A stretch of 64,000 nucleotides of DNA from Microbacterium sp. AG1240 (GCF_003635115.1 NZ_RBXJ01000004.1:174592-238591), one strand, 5' to 3'; numbered from the stretch's first letter, positions 53,945-63,014 are shown. Translations and numbers: made by a program. The notes: a model not told the origin generated them from the sequence alone.

Positions 53945-56845
53945 GTGCCCGCTTCGCCCCCTCTCGCGTCGTGGCGCTTCACCGGCACGCTCCGCCATTA
54001 CCAGGCCGACGTCCTCGACCGCATCGACGTCGCCACCCCGGGTCCGCTGCACATCGTCGCGCCGCCCGGCTCCGGCAAGACCCTGCTCGGACTCCTCCTC
54101 GCACAGCGGCGGGGCGCCCGCGCTGTCGTGCTTGCCCCGACGACGACGATCCGCTCGCAGTGGGTGCGGCAGGCAGCATCCCTCGCTCCCGACCCGGGCG
54201 CTCTGTCCGAAGATCCCGAGAACCCCCGTGACCTCACGGCGCTGACGTACCAGGCGCTCAGCGTGCTCGACTCGACCAACCCGTTCGCCGACCTGGCACG
54301 CAGACGTTGGCTCGACGACCTCGAGCAGGACGGCAGAACGGCGGAGGCTGCCGAACGCTGGCTCGCCGACCTCGAGGCGAGCAACCCGCAGCCCTACAAG
54401 CGCGGCGTCGCGAGCCGCTCGCGCACGATCCGGCGGCAGCTCACCACGGAGAATCCCGAGACGCTCGCCCGGGCGCTGCACCCGAACGCGCTCGCGCTCA
54501 TCGACCGGCTCGTCGCGCACGGAGTCGAGACGATCGTGCTCGATGAGTGCCATCACCTGCTCGACCACTGGGCGCTCGTCGTCGCGACGCTCGCCGCGCG
54601 CATCCGCGCCACCGGCACAGAACCACTGCTCATCGGACTCACGGCCACGCTGCCGAGCCCCGACGACGCGAACGAGTACGACAACTACACGTCGCTGCTC
54701 GGTGGCGTCGACTACGAGGTTCCGGTGCCGGCGGTGGTGCGCGAGGGCAATCTCGCGCCCTACCGCGACCTCGTGCGCTTCGCCGAGCCCACCCGCGACG
54801 AGCTCGCGTTCCTCGCCGCGCACGCCGAGGGGCTCGCCGTGCTGTTGCGCTCGACGTTCGCGCACGAGACCGGGCTCGGGTTCCTGATCCATAAGCTTCA
54901 ACCTGAGCGTGAAACTCGTGACGCGCTCGAGCCGCCACCACCGGGCGTCGACGAAGACCGCCGTCTCGCGAAGGCGTTCGCCGACGACTTCGGCGGATCC
55001 GAAGCGGCGGCGGCGATGCTCGCGACGGTGTCGCCGCAGCATCCGCTCGTCTCGCTGCTTCCCGACGTCGCGCGCCGGCCCCCGACCACCGACGAGTCGC
55101 TGCGCCTGCTGGCGCGCTTCGCGCTCGACCGGCTGCTGCCGAATCGCGACGAAGAGGCCCGGTGGCAACGTATCCGCCGCACGCTCGCCGACTTCGGATA
55201 TTCGCTCACCGACCGGGGCGTGCGCCGCACGCGCGACCCGGTCGACACGATGCTCGCCTCGTCGCTCGCGAAAGACTTCGCGGCGTGCGATATCTTGCGC
55301 ATCGAACGCGAGGCGCTCGGCGACGACCGCATGCGCGCGCTCGTCGTCACCGACTACGCCGAGCACGGCAATAAGAGCGGCGGGCTCGTCGGCGCCGCCG
55401 GCGCGCTGCGCACCTTCGGCGTGATCGTCGCCGACACCGCAACGCACGGGCTGCGCCCGATGCTCGTCACCGGCGCGCACACCCGCATCGCCGCGCGCGA
55501 CACCGACGTGCTCGTGCCCATGCTGGGCGAGCTGCTGGGGGCGCCGGTCGCGGCGGCACCCTTGCTCGAAGACAGCCAGGTCGCCGAGGTGCACGCGCCG
55601 GGTGTCGGTGCCGCGCGCCTCGTGCGCGCAGCATCCGTTCTGCTCACCCGCGGGAGCGTGCAGGTCGTCGTCGGCACGCGCGGACTCTTCGGTGAAGGCT
55701 GGGATTGCCCCGCCGTGAACACGCTGGTCGACCTCACGGCGGTCGCGACGGCGTCGGCCACCCAGCAGCTGCGCGGACGCACCCTGCGCCTCGATCCCGC
55801 CTGGCCCGAGAAGGTCGCCCACAACTGGACGGTCACCGCCCTGCTGCCGCCGAGCTTTCCGCTCGAGGCGCAGCCCGACGCGTCACGACTGCGCCGCAAG
55901 CACGCGCGGCTGTGGGGGCTCGACTCCGACGACCCGTCGCGGGTCGTGCGCGGGTTGTCGATCGCGCTTCCGTCCGCGGCGCAGGAGGCGATGCGTCGCG
56001 TGACGGCGAAGGATGCCGGCACCTCCATCGACGGGCTGAACGACATGCTCGTGCTGCCACCGCGAGACAAGACGCGGGCCGACTGGCGCATCGGTGAGCC
56101 CTACGTCGACCGTGAGGGTGTGAGCGCGCTCGTGGCCCGGCGGTCGACGGCGCCGGTGTTCCGCACGAGCGTGCGAGGATCCCGAAAGCTGGGCGGGGCG
56201 CTCGGTGGCATGGCGACACTGGCGGTCGGCGGCAGCATCCTGTCGCTCGCGACGCTCGAAGACGGGGGAGTCATCGTCGGCTTCGCGCTGCTGGCCGCAG
56301 CGCTGTGGCTGGGCATCCCACTGGCGAAGGCATGGCGGCGAGAGTGGTCGCAGGCCTCGCGGCCCGCGGCGACTTATGGCCGCATCGGCGACGTGGTCTG
56401 GCGATCATTGCGCCGCGCGGGCCGGGTCGCTGACGTGGCGGCGCGGCCCGTGGTGGTCGAGAGCGAGCGCAACGGTCTGGCGACGGTGGAAGTCGAGATC
56501 ACGGATGCTGCGCCCACCGATCAGCGCACCTTCGCCGACGCGATGGCCGAGCTGTTCGCACCGGTGCGCACTCCGCGCTTCCTGTTGCAGACCGGGCGGG
56601 GTGGGCGGGCATGGATCGTTCGAGCGGTGCTCGGGCGTTCGGAGGATCGGCAGTATCTCCCCGTGCCGACAGCCATCGGCCGACGCCGCGAAGACGCCGA
56701 GGCGTTCGCCGCGCTGTGGGAGCGCGAGGTCGGCGCGTGCGTGCTGCACGCCGTGGACAGCCCCGCGCAGCTCGCGCTGATGGCCGTCGCGCGACGCGGC
56801 GGGGGAGGCGCGTCGGCTACACGCACCCGCGAGGAGTGGCGGTAG
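53945..56845 (+). CDS. Large DEAD/DEAH-box (superfamily 2) helicase
   Basis: 966 residues. Walker A PPGSGKTLL near residue 40, DECHH near 200, motif III GLTATLPSP, and in the second RecA domain GTRGLFGEGWDCPAVN and the QQLRGRTLR arginine-finger motif. A region near 755-800 holds two hydrophobic segments and the C-terminal 150 residues are unassigned. DNA or RNA translocase of unknown role. TAGGCT (53933-53938) stands 6 nt before the GTG start. Confidence 0.88.
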   Translation: MPASPPLASWRFTGTLRHYQADVLDRIDVATPGPLHIVAPPGSGKTLLGLLLAQRRGARAVVLAPTTTIRSQWVRQAASLAPDPGALSEDPENPRDLTALTYQALSVLDSTNPFADLARRRWLDDLEQDGRTAEAAERWLADLEASNPQPYKRGVASRSRTIRRQLTTENPETLARALHPNALALIDRLVAHGVETIVLDECHHLLDHWALVVATLAARIRATGTEPLLIGLTATLPSPDDANEYDNYTSLLGGVDYEVPVPAVVREGNLAPYRDLVRFAEPTRDELAFLAAHAEGLAVLLRSTFAHETGLGFLIHKLQPERETRDALEPPPPGVDEDRRLAKAFADDFGGSEAAAAMLATVSPQHPLVSLLPDVARRPPTTDESLRLLARFALDRLLPNRDEEARWQRIRRTLADFGYSLTDRGVRRTRDPVDTMLASSLAKDFAACDILRIEREALGDDRMRALVVTDYAEHGNKSGGLVGAAGALRTFGVIVADTATHGLRPMLVTGAHTRIAARDTDVLVPMLGELLGAPVAAAPLLEDSQVAEVHAPGVGAARLVRAASVLLTRGSVQVVVGTRGLFGEGWDCPAVNTLVDLTAVATASATQQLRGRTLRLDPAWPEKVAHNWTVTALLPPSFPLEAQPDASRLRRKHARLWGLDSDDPSRVVRGLSIALPSAAQEAMRRVTAKDAGTSIDGLNDMLVLPPRDKTRADWRIGEPYVDREGVSALVARRSTAPVFRTSVRGSRKLGGALGGMATLAVGGSILSLATLEDGGVIVGFALLAAALWLGIPLAKAWRREWSQASRPAATYGRIGDVVWRSLRRAGRVADVAARPVVVESERNGLATVEVEITDAAPTDQRTFADAMAELFAPVRTPRFLLQTGRGGRAWIVRAVLGRSEDRQYLPVPTAIGRRREDAEAFAALWEREVGACVLHAVDSPAQLALMAVARRGGGGASATRTREEWR

Positions 56846-56918
56846 GACGGGGTCCGGCTCTCGTGTCGGTGAGCTGACGGCGTCGCGGCGTGCGTGGGCG
56901 GCCGGTGTCGGAGGTCAT

Positions 56919-56934
56919 TAGTACATTTGTTCTA
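56919..56934. promoter_or_regulatory. SOS-box-like LexA site overlapping the first HNH start
   Basis: TAGTAC-ATTT-GTTCTA matches 9 of 12 positions of the mycobacterial LexA box TCGAAC-N4-GTTCGA. It overlaps the -10 hexamer TACATT (56922-56927), which lies 6 nt before the ATG. Confidence 0.5.
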
Positions 56935-58415
56935 TGGTTCAGATAGCGACGTCGACCACCGAGCGGCTCACCGTCGCCTCGGGGCGGATCGCTGAGTCTC
57001 TTGGCGGAGCCGACGTCGCCACCGTCGACGAAGAGGTGCTTCTGCGAGCCATGCGTGACATCGCCGAGGTGCGCAATGCGGCCGATCTGGTGCTCGCAGC
57101 GCTCGCGGCCGAGGCTGCGCGCCGGTCGGAGCGCGACCGCGGGTACGACGGACTCGCTCAGCGCAAAGGCCATCGCACCGTCGGCTCCCTCGTGCAGACC
57201 ATCACCGGCCAGTCGAAAGCCGAGGTGACCCGTGTCATGAAGACGGGCGAAGAGCTGGCGGCGGTCACAGACTCGCCTCCCGCAGCTGGTCTCGACGATG
57301 CGGTTCCCGCTGTCCCGACGTCGGAACGGATGCTGAGTGACGCGCTCGAGAGCGGCAGCATAGCGTCGCCCCAATATCGCGCCATTCGCACCGGGTTGGG
57401 GGCGCCACCCGTCGAGCGGTATCCCGAATTCGATCCGCAGTTCCTGCCCCGGGCGTGGGCGCAGGCGGTCGAGATCCTGCTCGAGGAGGCTCACACGGTG
57501 CCGGTCGAGCAGCTCAGAGCCGACGCCCGCACCGCCCGCGACCGGCTCGACCCGGTCGGGGTGACCCTGCGCTTCGAAGAGCGGTTCGCGGCGCGTTCGC
57601 TGCGCACGTGGATCGACGAGGCCGGTCAGCATCACGCGCGCATCTCCTTCGACGACGAAGCAGCCGCGTGGGTGCACGCCATCATGAATGCGGCGTTGCG
57701 TCCGCGCCGAGGTCCGCGGTTCGTGGGCGAAGGGGCCAAGCAGAAGACGGCGGATGCTGCGGCCGACGAACGCACGAACGAACAGCTTCAGTACGACACG
57801 CTCATCGCCGTGCTGCGCGCCGGCGCCGCAGCAGACCCCCAGCAGGCGTTCGGAGACCGGCAGCCGGGTGTACGGATCGTGGTCGAAGCGTCAGCGATCG
57901 CCGAGGCGGGCGAACGCGGTGAGATGCGGGTCACCGGCGTCGGGCATCTGCAAGACGGAGGGCAGGCGCTTCCCGGAGGTGTGATCGAGAAGCACCTGTG
58001 CGATGCGGGCTCACTCGCCGTCTCACTCGACCAGCACGGTCGTCCTCTCGATCTCGGGCGAGAGCGAAGGCTTTTCTCGGCGAAGCAGCGCACCGCCATC
58101 GCGATACGGGAGGGCGGATGCATCGGTCCCTCCTGCACGGCGCCTCCCTCGTGGTGCGAGTACCACCACATCGATCACTGGTGGGAGCATCACGGCAAGA
58201 CCGACGCGGACGACGGTGTTCCGCTATGCCGCAACTGTCATCTGCGATGCCACAACCTCGGGTGGCAGATCACGCGTGAACGAGACGTCGAGACCGGTGT
58301 CGACTCCTACTGGCTCCACAAGCCGCCCGACCCCGCAACGGGAAAGACTGCGCCCCCGGAGCGATTGCGCTCCTCCTCGCCGCGTCGCTTCGCGGCGCAG
58401 TGGACGCGTGAGTGA
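56934..58415 (+). CDS. DUF222/13E12-family HNH endonuclease-like protein
   Basis: 493 residues. N-terminal DUF222 (about 20-330) and C-terminal HNH domain: two Cys in CIGPSCTAP, the HH pair in EYHHIDHW, and CRNCHLRCHN. These resemble the mobile REP13E12 proteins of mycobacteria; nicking activity is presumed from the motif. TACATT is exactly 6 nt before the ATG, and an SOS-like box covers the promoter. A second member starts at 63126. Confidence 0.9.
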   Translation: MVQIATSTTERLTVASGRIAESLGGADVATVDEEVLLRAMRDIAEVRNAADLVLAALAAEAARRSERDRGYDGLAQRKGHRTVGSLVQTITGQSKAEVTRVMKTGEELAAVTDSPPAAGLDDAVPAVPTSERMLSDALESGSIASPQYRAIRTGLGAPPVERYPEFDPQFLPRAWAQAVEILLEEAHTVPVEQLRADARTARDRLDPVGVTLRFEERFAARSLRTWIDEAGQHHARISFDDEAAAWVHAIMNAALRPRRGPRFVGEGAKQKTADAAADERTNEQLQYDTLIAVLRAGAAADPQQAFGDRQPGVRIVVEASAIAEAGERGEMRVTGVGHLQDGGQALPGGVIEKHLCDAGSLAVSLDQHGRPLDLGRERRLFSAKQRTAIAIREGGCIGPSCTAPPSWCEYHHIDHWWEHHGKTDADDGVPLCRNCHLRCHNLGWQITRERDVETGVDSYWLHKPPDPATGKTAPPERLRSSSPRRFAAQWTRE

Positions 58416-58506
58416 GGCGGGGCCAGAGTGGCGATGAGCCGGAGTGGGCGATGAGGGGCCCGGAATGAGGATCGGCGTGAGGGGGCGAAGGCTCGGTGAT
58501 TGAGGA

Positions 58507-58526
58507 GGGGCGGGTGTGGGGACGGG
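58507..58526 (+). other. G-quadruplex-type motif after the HNH gene
   Basis: GGGGCGGGTGTGGGGACGGG fits the four-run rule with loops of 1-3 nt. It lies in a G-rich stretch (58416-58540) between convergent genes that also carries the near-repeat GAGTGGGCGATGAG. Confidence 0.5.
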
Positions 58527-58540
58527 AGTGTTGCGTGCGT

Positions 58541-58846
58541 TCAGCGACCGAGCAGCGCCCAGGCCAGCACGACCCCGAGGGTGACGACCGATGCCGCGCC
58601 GAGCGCGGCGATCCACAGCGCGGGCCGACCGGTAGGGCGAGGCGCACGCTCGATCGTCGGCTCACCGAGACGGGTGCGAATGACGTTTGCCTCCTGCCGC
58701 AGCCTGTCGAGTCTCAGCGAAAGGTGCGGATCCAGCGGCAAGCCCAGTGCTCGGTTCAGCACGGCCGTGAACTCCTCCTCGATTCGAGCGAGCTCTGCGC
58801 GCAACCTCGCCTCATCGAGCGGGTCGGTCGCGTCGGCGGTGGTCAC
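58541..58846 (-). CDS. Small protein with coiled coil and C-terminal membrane helix
   Basis: 101 residues: an N-terminal helical region (ARLRAELARIEEEF) and one C-terminal helix (LWIAALGAASVVTLGVVLAWALL), a tail-anchored topology. Function unknown. GACAGT (58853-58858, minus strand) is 6 nt before the GTG start, preferred over ATG at 58879. Confidence 0.7.
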   Translation of the reverse strand: MTTADATDPLDEARLRAELARIEEEFTAVLNRALGLPLDPHLSLRLDRLRQEANVIRTRLGEPTIERAPRPTGRPALWIAALGAASVVTLGVVLAWALLGR

Positions 58847-58969
58847 TGTGCCACTGTCGCGGCTCCGAAGCGCGCGCACAAATCACGACGAGTCACCGAC
58901 CCGCCAGTGTTCCGCATCGGCGGGAGCGGGAACTCCGCACGGCCGGTGCAGATTCGAGAGGATGGGCGC

Positions 58970-59371
58970 GTGAGACGAACCGGAATGCTCGTTGCCACGG
59001 TGGCCTGCGCCGCCGTCGTGAGCGGATGCTCGGCGACGCCAAGGGCGTGCACGGAGATCGGATACGTCAACACCCTCACGCTCGAGGTCGCCGGCGCCGG
59101 AGCAGCGGCGGTCGACGATCTGGAATGGTGCGTGGCGGGAAAGTGCACCGATGACGCGCTGACCGAAGCCCGCGGTCTCGGCGGAGCCCAGTGGGAGGTG
59201 CAGACGTTCACCCAGACACCCGACGAGCTCACCGTCGTCGCGGTAGATGCGGGCGGCGCCGAGATCGCGCGTGTCGACGTCACCGTGACGTGGACGGGTA
59301 CCGACTCGCCGAACGGTCCGGGCTGTGACAACGCATCCGAGGCGCCGGCCGTGATCGTTCCGCTGCCGTGA
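58970..59371 (+). CDS. Small lipoprotein
   Basis: 133 residues: short signal with lipobox VVSGC, then an Ig-like beta domain with four Cys that may form two disulfides (ACTEIG, EWCVAGKC, GPGCDN). Function unknown. GAGGAT is 6 nt before the GTG start. Confidence 0.72.
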   Translation: MRRTGMLVATVACAAVVSGCSATPRACTEIGYVNTLTLEVAGAGAAAVDDLEWCVAGKCTDDALTEARGLGGAQWEVQTFTQTPDELTVVAVDAGGAEIARVDVTVTWTGTDSPNGPGCDNASEAPAVIVPLP

Positions 59372-59386
59372 CAGAGAATTCGCGCG

Positions 59387-60430
59387 TCAGGCGCGACGCC
59401 TGAGGCGCAGCACCCCGAAGCCCAGCACCGCCAGGACAGCGCCGGCGAGAGTCAGGCTGAGCGGCAGATCGCTCCCCGACTCGGCGAGGGTCGTCCCGGG
59501 AGTCGAAGGCGCCGCGCCCGGGGCCGACTGCCGCACCGGGACGCGTGGGGTGGTCACGACAGGCTCGACCGGCGCCATCACCGCAGGCCCACCCGCAACA
59601 GGCTCGCCCGGCACGGGTTCGGGCGACGCACCGGGCGACCCCACCCCGGGTTCGCCGGCACCGGGAGCGGTCGCAACGCACGCGACCTCCGACGTGGCGA
59701 GCTTCACGGTGGCGATCCGCTGATCCACCGGTCCGTAGTCGGGGAGGCTCCCGCGCAGGTCGACGGTCAGCAGCACCCACGCCGACGCGGTCTCGTTGCC
59801 CGGCGCCGTGACGCTCTCGAGACGAATGTGCAGGATCGCGTCGGGGGTCGCGACGGAACCGGCACGACCGAGATCGAGGTAGGGAGCCTTCGTGTCAAAC
59901 TCCCACACGCGCTGCGTCGGACCGACGTAGGCGCTCAACCCCGCGACGATGCCCGTGGCTTGGGCGTTGGGGACGGCACTCTCGCGCATCGGGCAGGTCG
60001 CTGACGACTGCGCCCAGCCGTCGTAGACGAGATTGCCGAGCATGCTCACCAGAACGCCGTCGGCGCGAATGAACGCCGTGCTCTCGTTGCTGAAGGGGAG
60101 TCGCGTCCACGTCGTGCCATCGGCTGTCAGGCGTACCAGAGGGGTGTCGACCACCGACTCCGCCCCACCGCCCTGGACGAGGGTGATGTCGGTGAACGGG
60201 AAGGTGAGAAGGTGCGCGGGGCTTGAGACGCTGGTCTTCAGCACCTCGACGTCGCCGGCCCTCAGGTCGATGTCGCCCTGCAGCGAGGTGACCCGCGACC
60301 AGGGCGCCACGGGTTCGTCGGCCGCGAGGGCCGGAGTCGCTGACAGCCCCGCGATCGCCGCAGACACGACCACTGCCGCGACCGCCACCCACCGGCTCTG
60401 AACCGCCCGGTGCACCCCGAGAGCACTCAT
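59387..60430 (-). CDS. Secreted wall-attached-type protein with LAESG C-terminal sorting-like motif
   Basis: 347 residues. Signal peptide with cleavage near ALA-ADE, a beta-rich body (residues 40-230), then a Pro/Gly-rich stalk (PVPGEPVAGGP) and a C-terminal LAESG, hydrophobic helix and RLRRRA tail. This is the layout of sortase substrates; the motif is close to LAXTG of class E sortases. Function of the body unknown. Confidence 0.75.
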   Translation of the reverse strand: MSALGVHRAVQSRWVAVAAVVVSAAIAGLSATPALAADEPVAPWSRVTSLQGDIDLRAGDVEVLKTSVSSPAHLLTFPFTDITLVQGGGAESVVDTPLVRLTADGTTWTRLPFSNESTAFIRADGVLVSMLGNLVYDGWAQSSATCPMRESAVPNAQATGIVAGLSAYVGPTQRVWEFDTKAPYLDLGRAGSVATPDAILHIRLESVTAPGNETASAWVLLTVDLRGSLPDYGPVDQRIATVKLATSEVACVATAPGAGEPGVGSPGASPEPVPGEPVAGGPAVMAPVEPVVTTPRVPVRQSAPGAAPSTPGTTLAESGSDLPLSLTLAGAVLAVLGFGVLRLRRRA

Positions 60431-60547
60431 GCTCGCGAGTATGGCGGGTCGGCGCCCTACCGGTGCGAACTACCGGGAAAGGAGGGGGTTCTCGAATCCA
60501 GTACGGGGAAATCGTGTTCGCCGTTCCCCTGCGCGTCGCGGCGGGCG

Positions 60548-60553
60548 TAGCCT
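60548..60553 (+). promoter_or_regulatory. -10 element of the 23-residue peptide gene
   Basis: TAGCCT lies 27 nt before the ATG, so a short leader with its own ribosome-binding site would follow. Confidence 0.45.
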
Positions 60554-60579
60554 GCGCTCAACCGACGAAGGAGTCACAC

Positions 60580-60651
60580 ATGTACGACGCACTCAAAGCT
60601 CTGAGCTACCTCAAGAACCTGCGCGCCGTCCTTCTCGGCTGGCTCGGCTAG
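60580..60651 (+). CDS. Free-standing 23-residue amphipathic peptide
   Basis: Frame starts MYDALKALSY and ends LLGWLG. Leu/Ala/Val recur every three to four residues while Asp3, Lys6, Lys12 and Arg15 occupy the opposite face, giving a cationic amphipathic helix. GAAGGAG precedes the ATG by 6-7 nt, TAGCCT is a likely -10, and a strong hairpin begins 20 nt after the stop. So it is a complete small transcription unit between divergently placed genes. I do not recognise the family; membrane-active peptide, small toxin or leader are possible. Confidence 0.6.
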   Translation: MYDALKALSYLKNLRAVLLGWLG

Positions 60652-60670
60652 AACGCCGCCACGCCGCGGA

Positions 60671-60724
60671 GGCGAGATGACCGGTCGGACCGTCGCCCCT
60701 TTACGGCGGTCCGACCTTCTCGCC
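60671..60724 (+). terminator. Strong hairpin terminator after the peptide gene
   Basis: GGTCGGACCG (60683-60692) pairs exactly with CGGTCCGACC (60707-60716), and GGCGAG (60671-60676) with CTCGCC (60719-60724) forms a base stem. Few U residues follow; the GNAT -10 begins 3 nt later. Confidence 0.7.
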
Positions 60725-60738
60725 TCTACGCTCGAGGG

Positions 60739-61242
60739 GTGAACCCGCGCACTCTCGATGACTCCGCCATCCTCCGCACCGCCCGTCCGGGCGACGAAGC
60801 CGGCATCCTGACCTGCATCCAGGCGCTCGCCGACTACGAGCGAGAACCGGATGCTGTGCAGAACACCGTCGGTGCGCTGACCGCGACCCTCTTCGGCGAC
60901 GACCCGAAAGCGTTTGGTCACGTCGTCGAGCGCAACGGCCGGATTGTCGGTATCGCACTGTGGTTCCTGACCTATTCGACGTGGACCGGACGCCACGGCA
61001 TCTGGCTCGAAGACCTCTACGTCGACGACGCGCAGCGGGGTCGCGGCTACGGGAAGGCGCTCATCTCCTCGCTCGCCGAGGTTTGCGTCGACCGCGGCTA
61101 CTCCCGCCTGGAGTGGACCGTCCTCGACTGGAACGCCCCGGCCATTGCCTTCTACCGCTCGATCTCGGCCGCGCCCATGGACGAGTGGACGACCCAGCGC
61201 CTCACCGGCGATGCGCTGATGGCGCTCGCCGCAGCATCCTGA
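60739..61242 (+). CDS. GNAT-family N-acetyltransferase
   Basis: 167 residues. IWLEDLYVDDAQRGRGYGKALISSLAEV holds the acetyl-CoA Q/R-x-x-G-x-G/A loop, and NAPAIAFYRS closes the fold. Resembles diamine N-acetyltransferases (SAT1-like). GTG start set by TACGCT (60727-60732) 6 nt upstream. Converges with TetR. Confidence 0.9.
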   Translation: MNPRTLDDSAILRTARPGDEAGILTCIQALADYEREPDAVQNTVGALTATLFGDDPKAFGHVVERNGRIVGIALWFLTYSTWTGRHGIWLEDLYVDDAQRGRGYGKALISSLAEVCVDRGYSRLEWTVLDWNAPAIAFYRSISAAPMDEWTTQRLTGDALMALAAAS

Positions 61243-61246
61243 CGAC

Positions 61247-61804
61247 CTAGCCCGCGACGAGCGCCGCCGCGATACCGCGCGCGACGCCGCTCGTATGCGC
61301 GGGGGAGCGCAAACGCATCGCGAGGTCGCCGGTGACGACGAGCATCAGCTGATCGGCCAGCGCGGCCGCGCGTGCGGGGTCGACGGAGGCCGCGAGGTCG
61401 GTCAGACGCGCGCGCATCGAATCGGAATCGCGGTGGATCGCGGCGTCGACCTCGGGAGGTGCGTCGGCGTATTCCGCGGCGCTGCCGAGGAAGGCGCACC
61501 AGCGCGACCCCGCGGGCTGCGACCGGAAGACGTCGAGCGCGTCGAAGATCGCGAGCAGCCGGCCTTCGTCGGTCGTCTGCGCGGCGACGGCGGCATCCCA
61601 CGTCTCGATCCACGCCGCGTGGCGCCGGTCGAGGGCGGCGGCGACGAGGGCGTCTTTACTCGAATATCCGCGATAGAGCGTCGCGGCCGACACCCCCGCG
61701 CGTTCGAGCACGGCGTCGATCGGGGTGGCGGCGATGCCGCGCGTGAAGAACAGCTCGTCCGCCGCGTCGAGCAGTTTCGTCTCGGTGCGGGTGCGCAAAG
61801 CCAT
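61247..61804 (-). CDS. TetR-family regulator
   Basis: 185 residues. N-terminal helix-turn-helix (LLDAADELFFTRGIAATPIDAVL, GVSAATLYRGYSSKDAL) and a ligand-binding helical domain. It most likely represses the divergent MFS gene. TAGGGT (61811-61816, minus strand) is 6 nt before the ATG and shares two bases with the -10 of the MFS gene. Confidence 0.9.
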   Translation of the reverse strand: MALRTRTETKLLDAADELFFTRGIAATPIDAVLERAGVSAATLYRGYSSKDALVAAALDRRHAAWIETWDAAVAAQTTDEGRLLAIFDALDVFRSQPAGSRWCAFLGSAAEYADAPPEVDAAIHRDSDSMRARLTDLAASVDPARAAALADQLMLVVTGDLAMRLRSPAHTSGVARGIAAALVAG

Positions 61805-61810
61805 GACAGC

Positions 61811-61842
61811 ACCCTAGACTCGCAAAAGTGAAACGAGCGTTT
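61811..61842. promoter_or_regulatory. Interlocked divergent promoters and candidate TetR operator
   Basis: TAGGGT (minus, 61816-61811) and TAGACT (plus, 61815-61820) overlap by two bases. AAACG-AG-CGTTT (61831-61842), a 12-bp palindrome, covers codons 2-5 of the MFS gene and is the likely TetR site. Confidence 0.6.
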
Positions 61843-62976
61843 TTGTTACGAGCCGGGTCGTTCGTGCCGCTCGTCGCGGCCGGATCCGCGCTGATCGCCG
61901 CCACCTACGGTCTGGTGCGGATGGCATACGGACTCTTCCTGCCCGACGTGCAGGCCGACCTCGGGCTCGACGTCGCTGCGGCGGGCGTCGTCTCGGCGGG
62001 CGCGTCGGTCGTCTACGGCGTCGGTGCCGTGGTCGGATTCCTCACGGCCGCACGACACGCGCGAGCGCTCGTGATCGCGGCGGCCGTCGCAGCATCCGTC
62101 GGCGCCCTCGGCATGGCCCTCTCTCCCGTCTCGCTCGTATTCGCCGTGTTCGCGATCGCGAGCTCGGCGGGAGCGGGTCTCGCCTCGCCGGCCCTAGTGG
62201 CGGTGCTTCAGCGCGATCCCGCCACGTCGCGATCGCCGCGCAGCCAGGCCGTCGTGAACGCCGGAACCGGCCCCGGTGTCGTCATCGCCGGCACGCTCGC
62301 CCTCGTGCTCGCCCCCGACTGGCGCCTCGCGTGGATCATCGCCGCGGTCGTGACTGTGCTCGCCGCCGTCGGTGTGCTCGGTGCGGCGCGGGGAGGGATG
62401 GATGCTGCGGTGCCGCCCACGCTCCCACCCCTGTCATGGTTCGTCGCCCATCGCCGCGTGCTGCTCGCGGCGCTGCTGTTCGGCGCGGGATCCGCCGCCG
62501 TCTGGACCTATGGGCGCACGATGCTCGTTGCATCGGAAACCTCGTCGGGCGCATCGATGGCCGCGTGGGTCGCGCTCGGCGTCGGCGGCACGCTCGTGAT
62601 CGTGACTGCGCGGTGGATGGAGAGGCTGGAGCCGCCCGTCGCGTTGATCGTGACCGCGATCGTCGTTGCGATCGCGACGGCCGGAGTGCTCGCCGGGGGA
62701 GCGTGGGCTCTCCTCTCCTTCGCCGCGTTCGGCTGGGGGTACACGGCCGGGAGCGGGGTACTGATCGCGTGGACCGCGCAGATCGACGCGCCGCGCGCGC
62801 CGGCGGGGACGGCGTTGCTGTTCGTCACGCTGATCCTGGGCCAGGCGCTCGGGGCGGCGGTCGTAGGTGGCGTGATTCCCGCGGCGGGCTACCCGGTCGC
62901 CTTCGTACTGGCTGCTGCGGTCTCGGCAGCGGCGATCGTTCCGGCGGTGGGTGCTCGGCCGCGGGTGCGCGGGTGA
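61828..62976 (+). CDS. MFS transporter
   Basis: 382 residues, twelve predicted helices. Shape GAVVGFLTAARHARALV corresponds to the conserved loop between helices 2 and 3. Likely exports a drug or metabolite that the neighbouring TetR senses. GTG start lies 7 nt after TAGACT. Confidence 0.87.
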   Translation: MKRAFLLRAGSFVPLVAAGSALIAATYGLVRMAYGLFLPDVQADLGLDVAAAGVVSAGASVVYGVGAVVGFLTAARHARALVIAAAVAASVGALGMALSPVSLVFAVFAIASSAGAGLASPALVAVLQRDPATSRSPRSQAVVNAGTGPGVVIAGTLALVLAPDWRLAWIIAAVVTVLAAVGVLGAARGGMDAAVPPTLPPLSWFVAHRRVLLAALLFGAGSAAVWTYGRTMLVASETSSGASMAAWVALGVGGTLVIVTARWMERLEPPVALIVTAIVVAIATAGVLAGGAWALLSFAAFGWGYTAGSGVLIAWTAQIDAPRAPAGTALLFVTLILGQALGAAVVGGVIPAAGYPVAFVLAAAVSAAAIVPAVGARPRVRG

Positions 62977-63014
62977 AGCGCGGGGCGGTGTCTCACCCGC
63001 GTCGCGCTCGGTGC

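Noticed and set aside
53723..55822. Open frame of 699 codons on the minus strand
   Set aside because: Antisense to the helicase, which has all its motifs; arises from third-position G/C.
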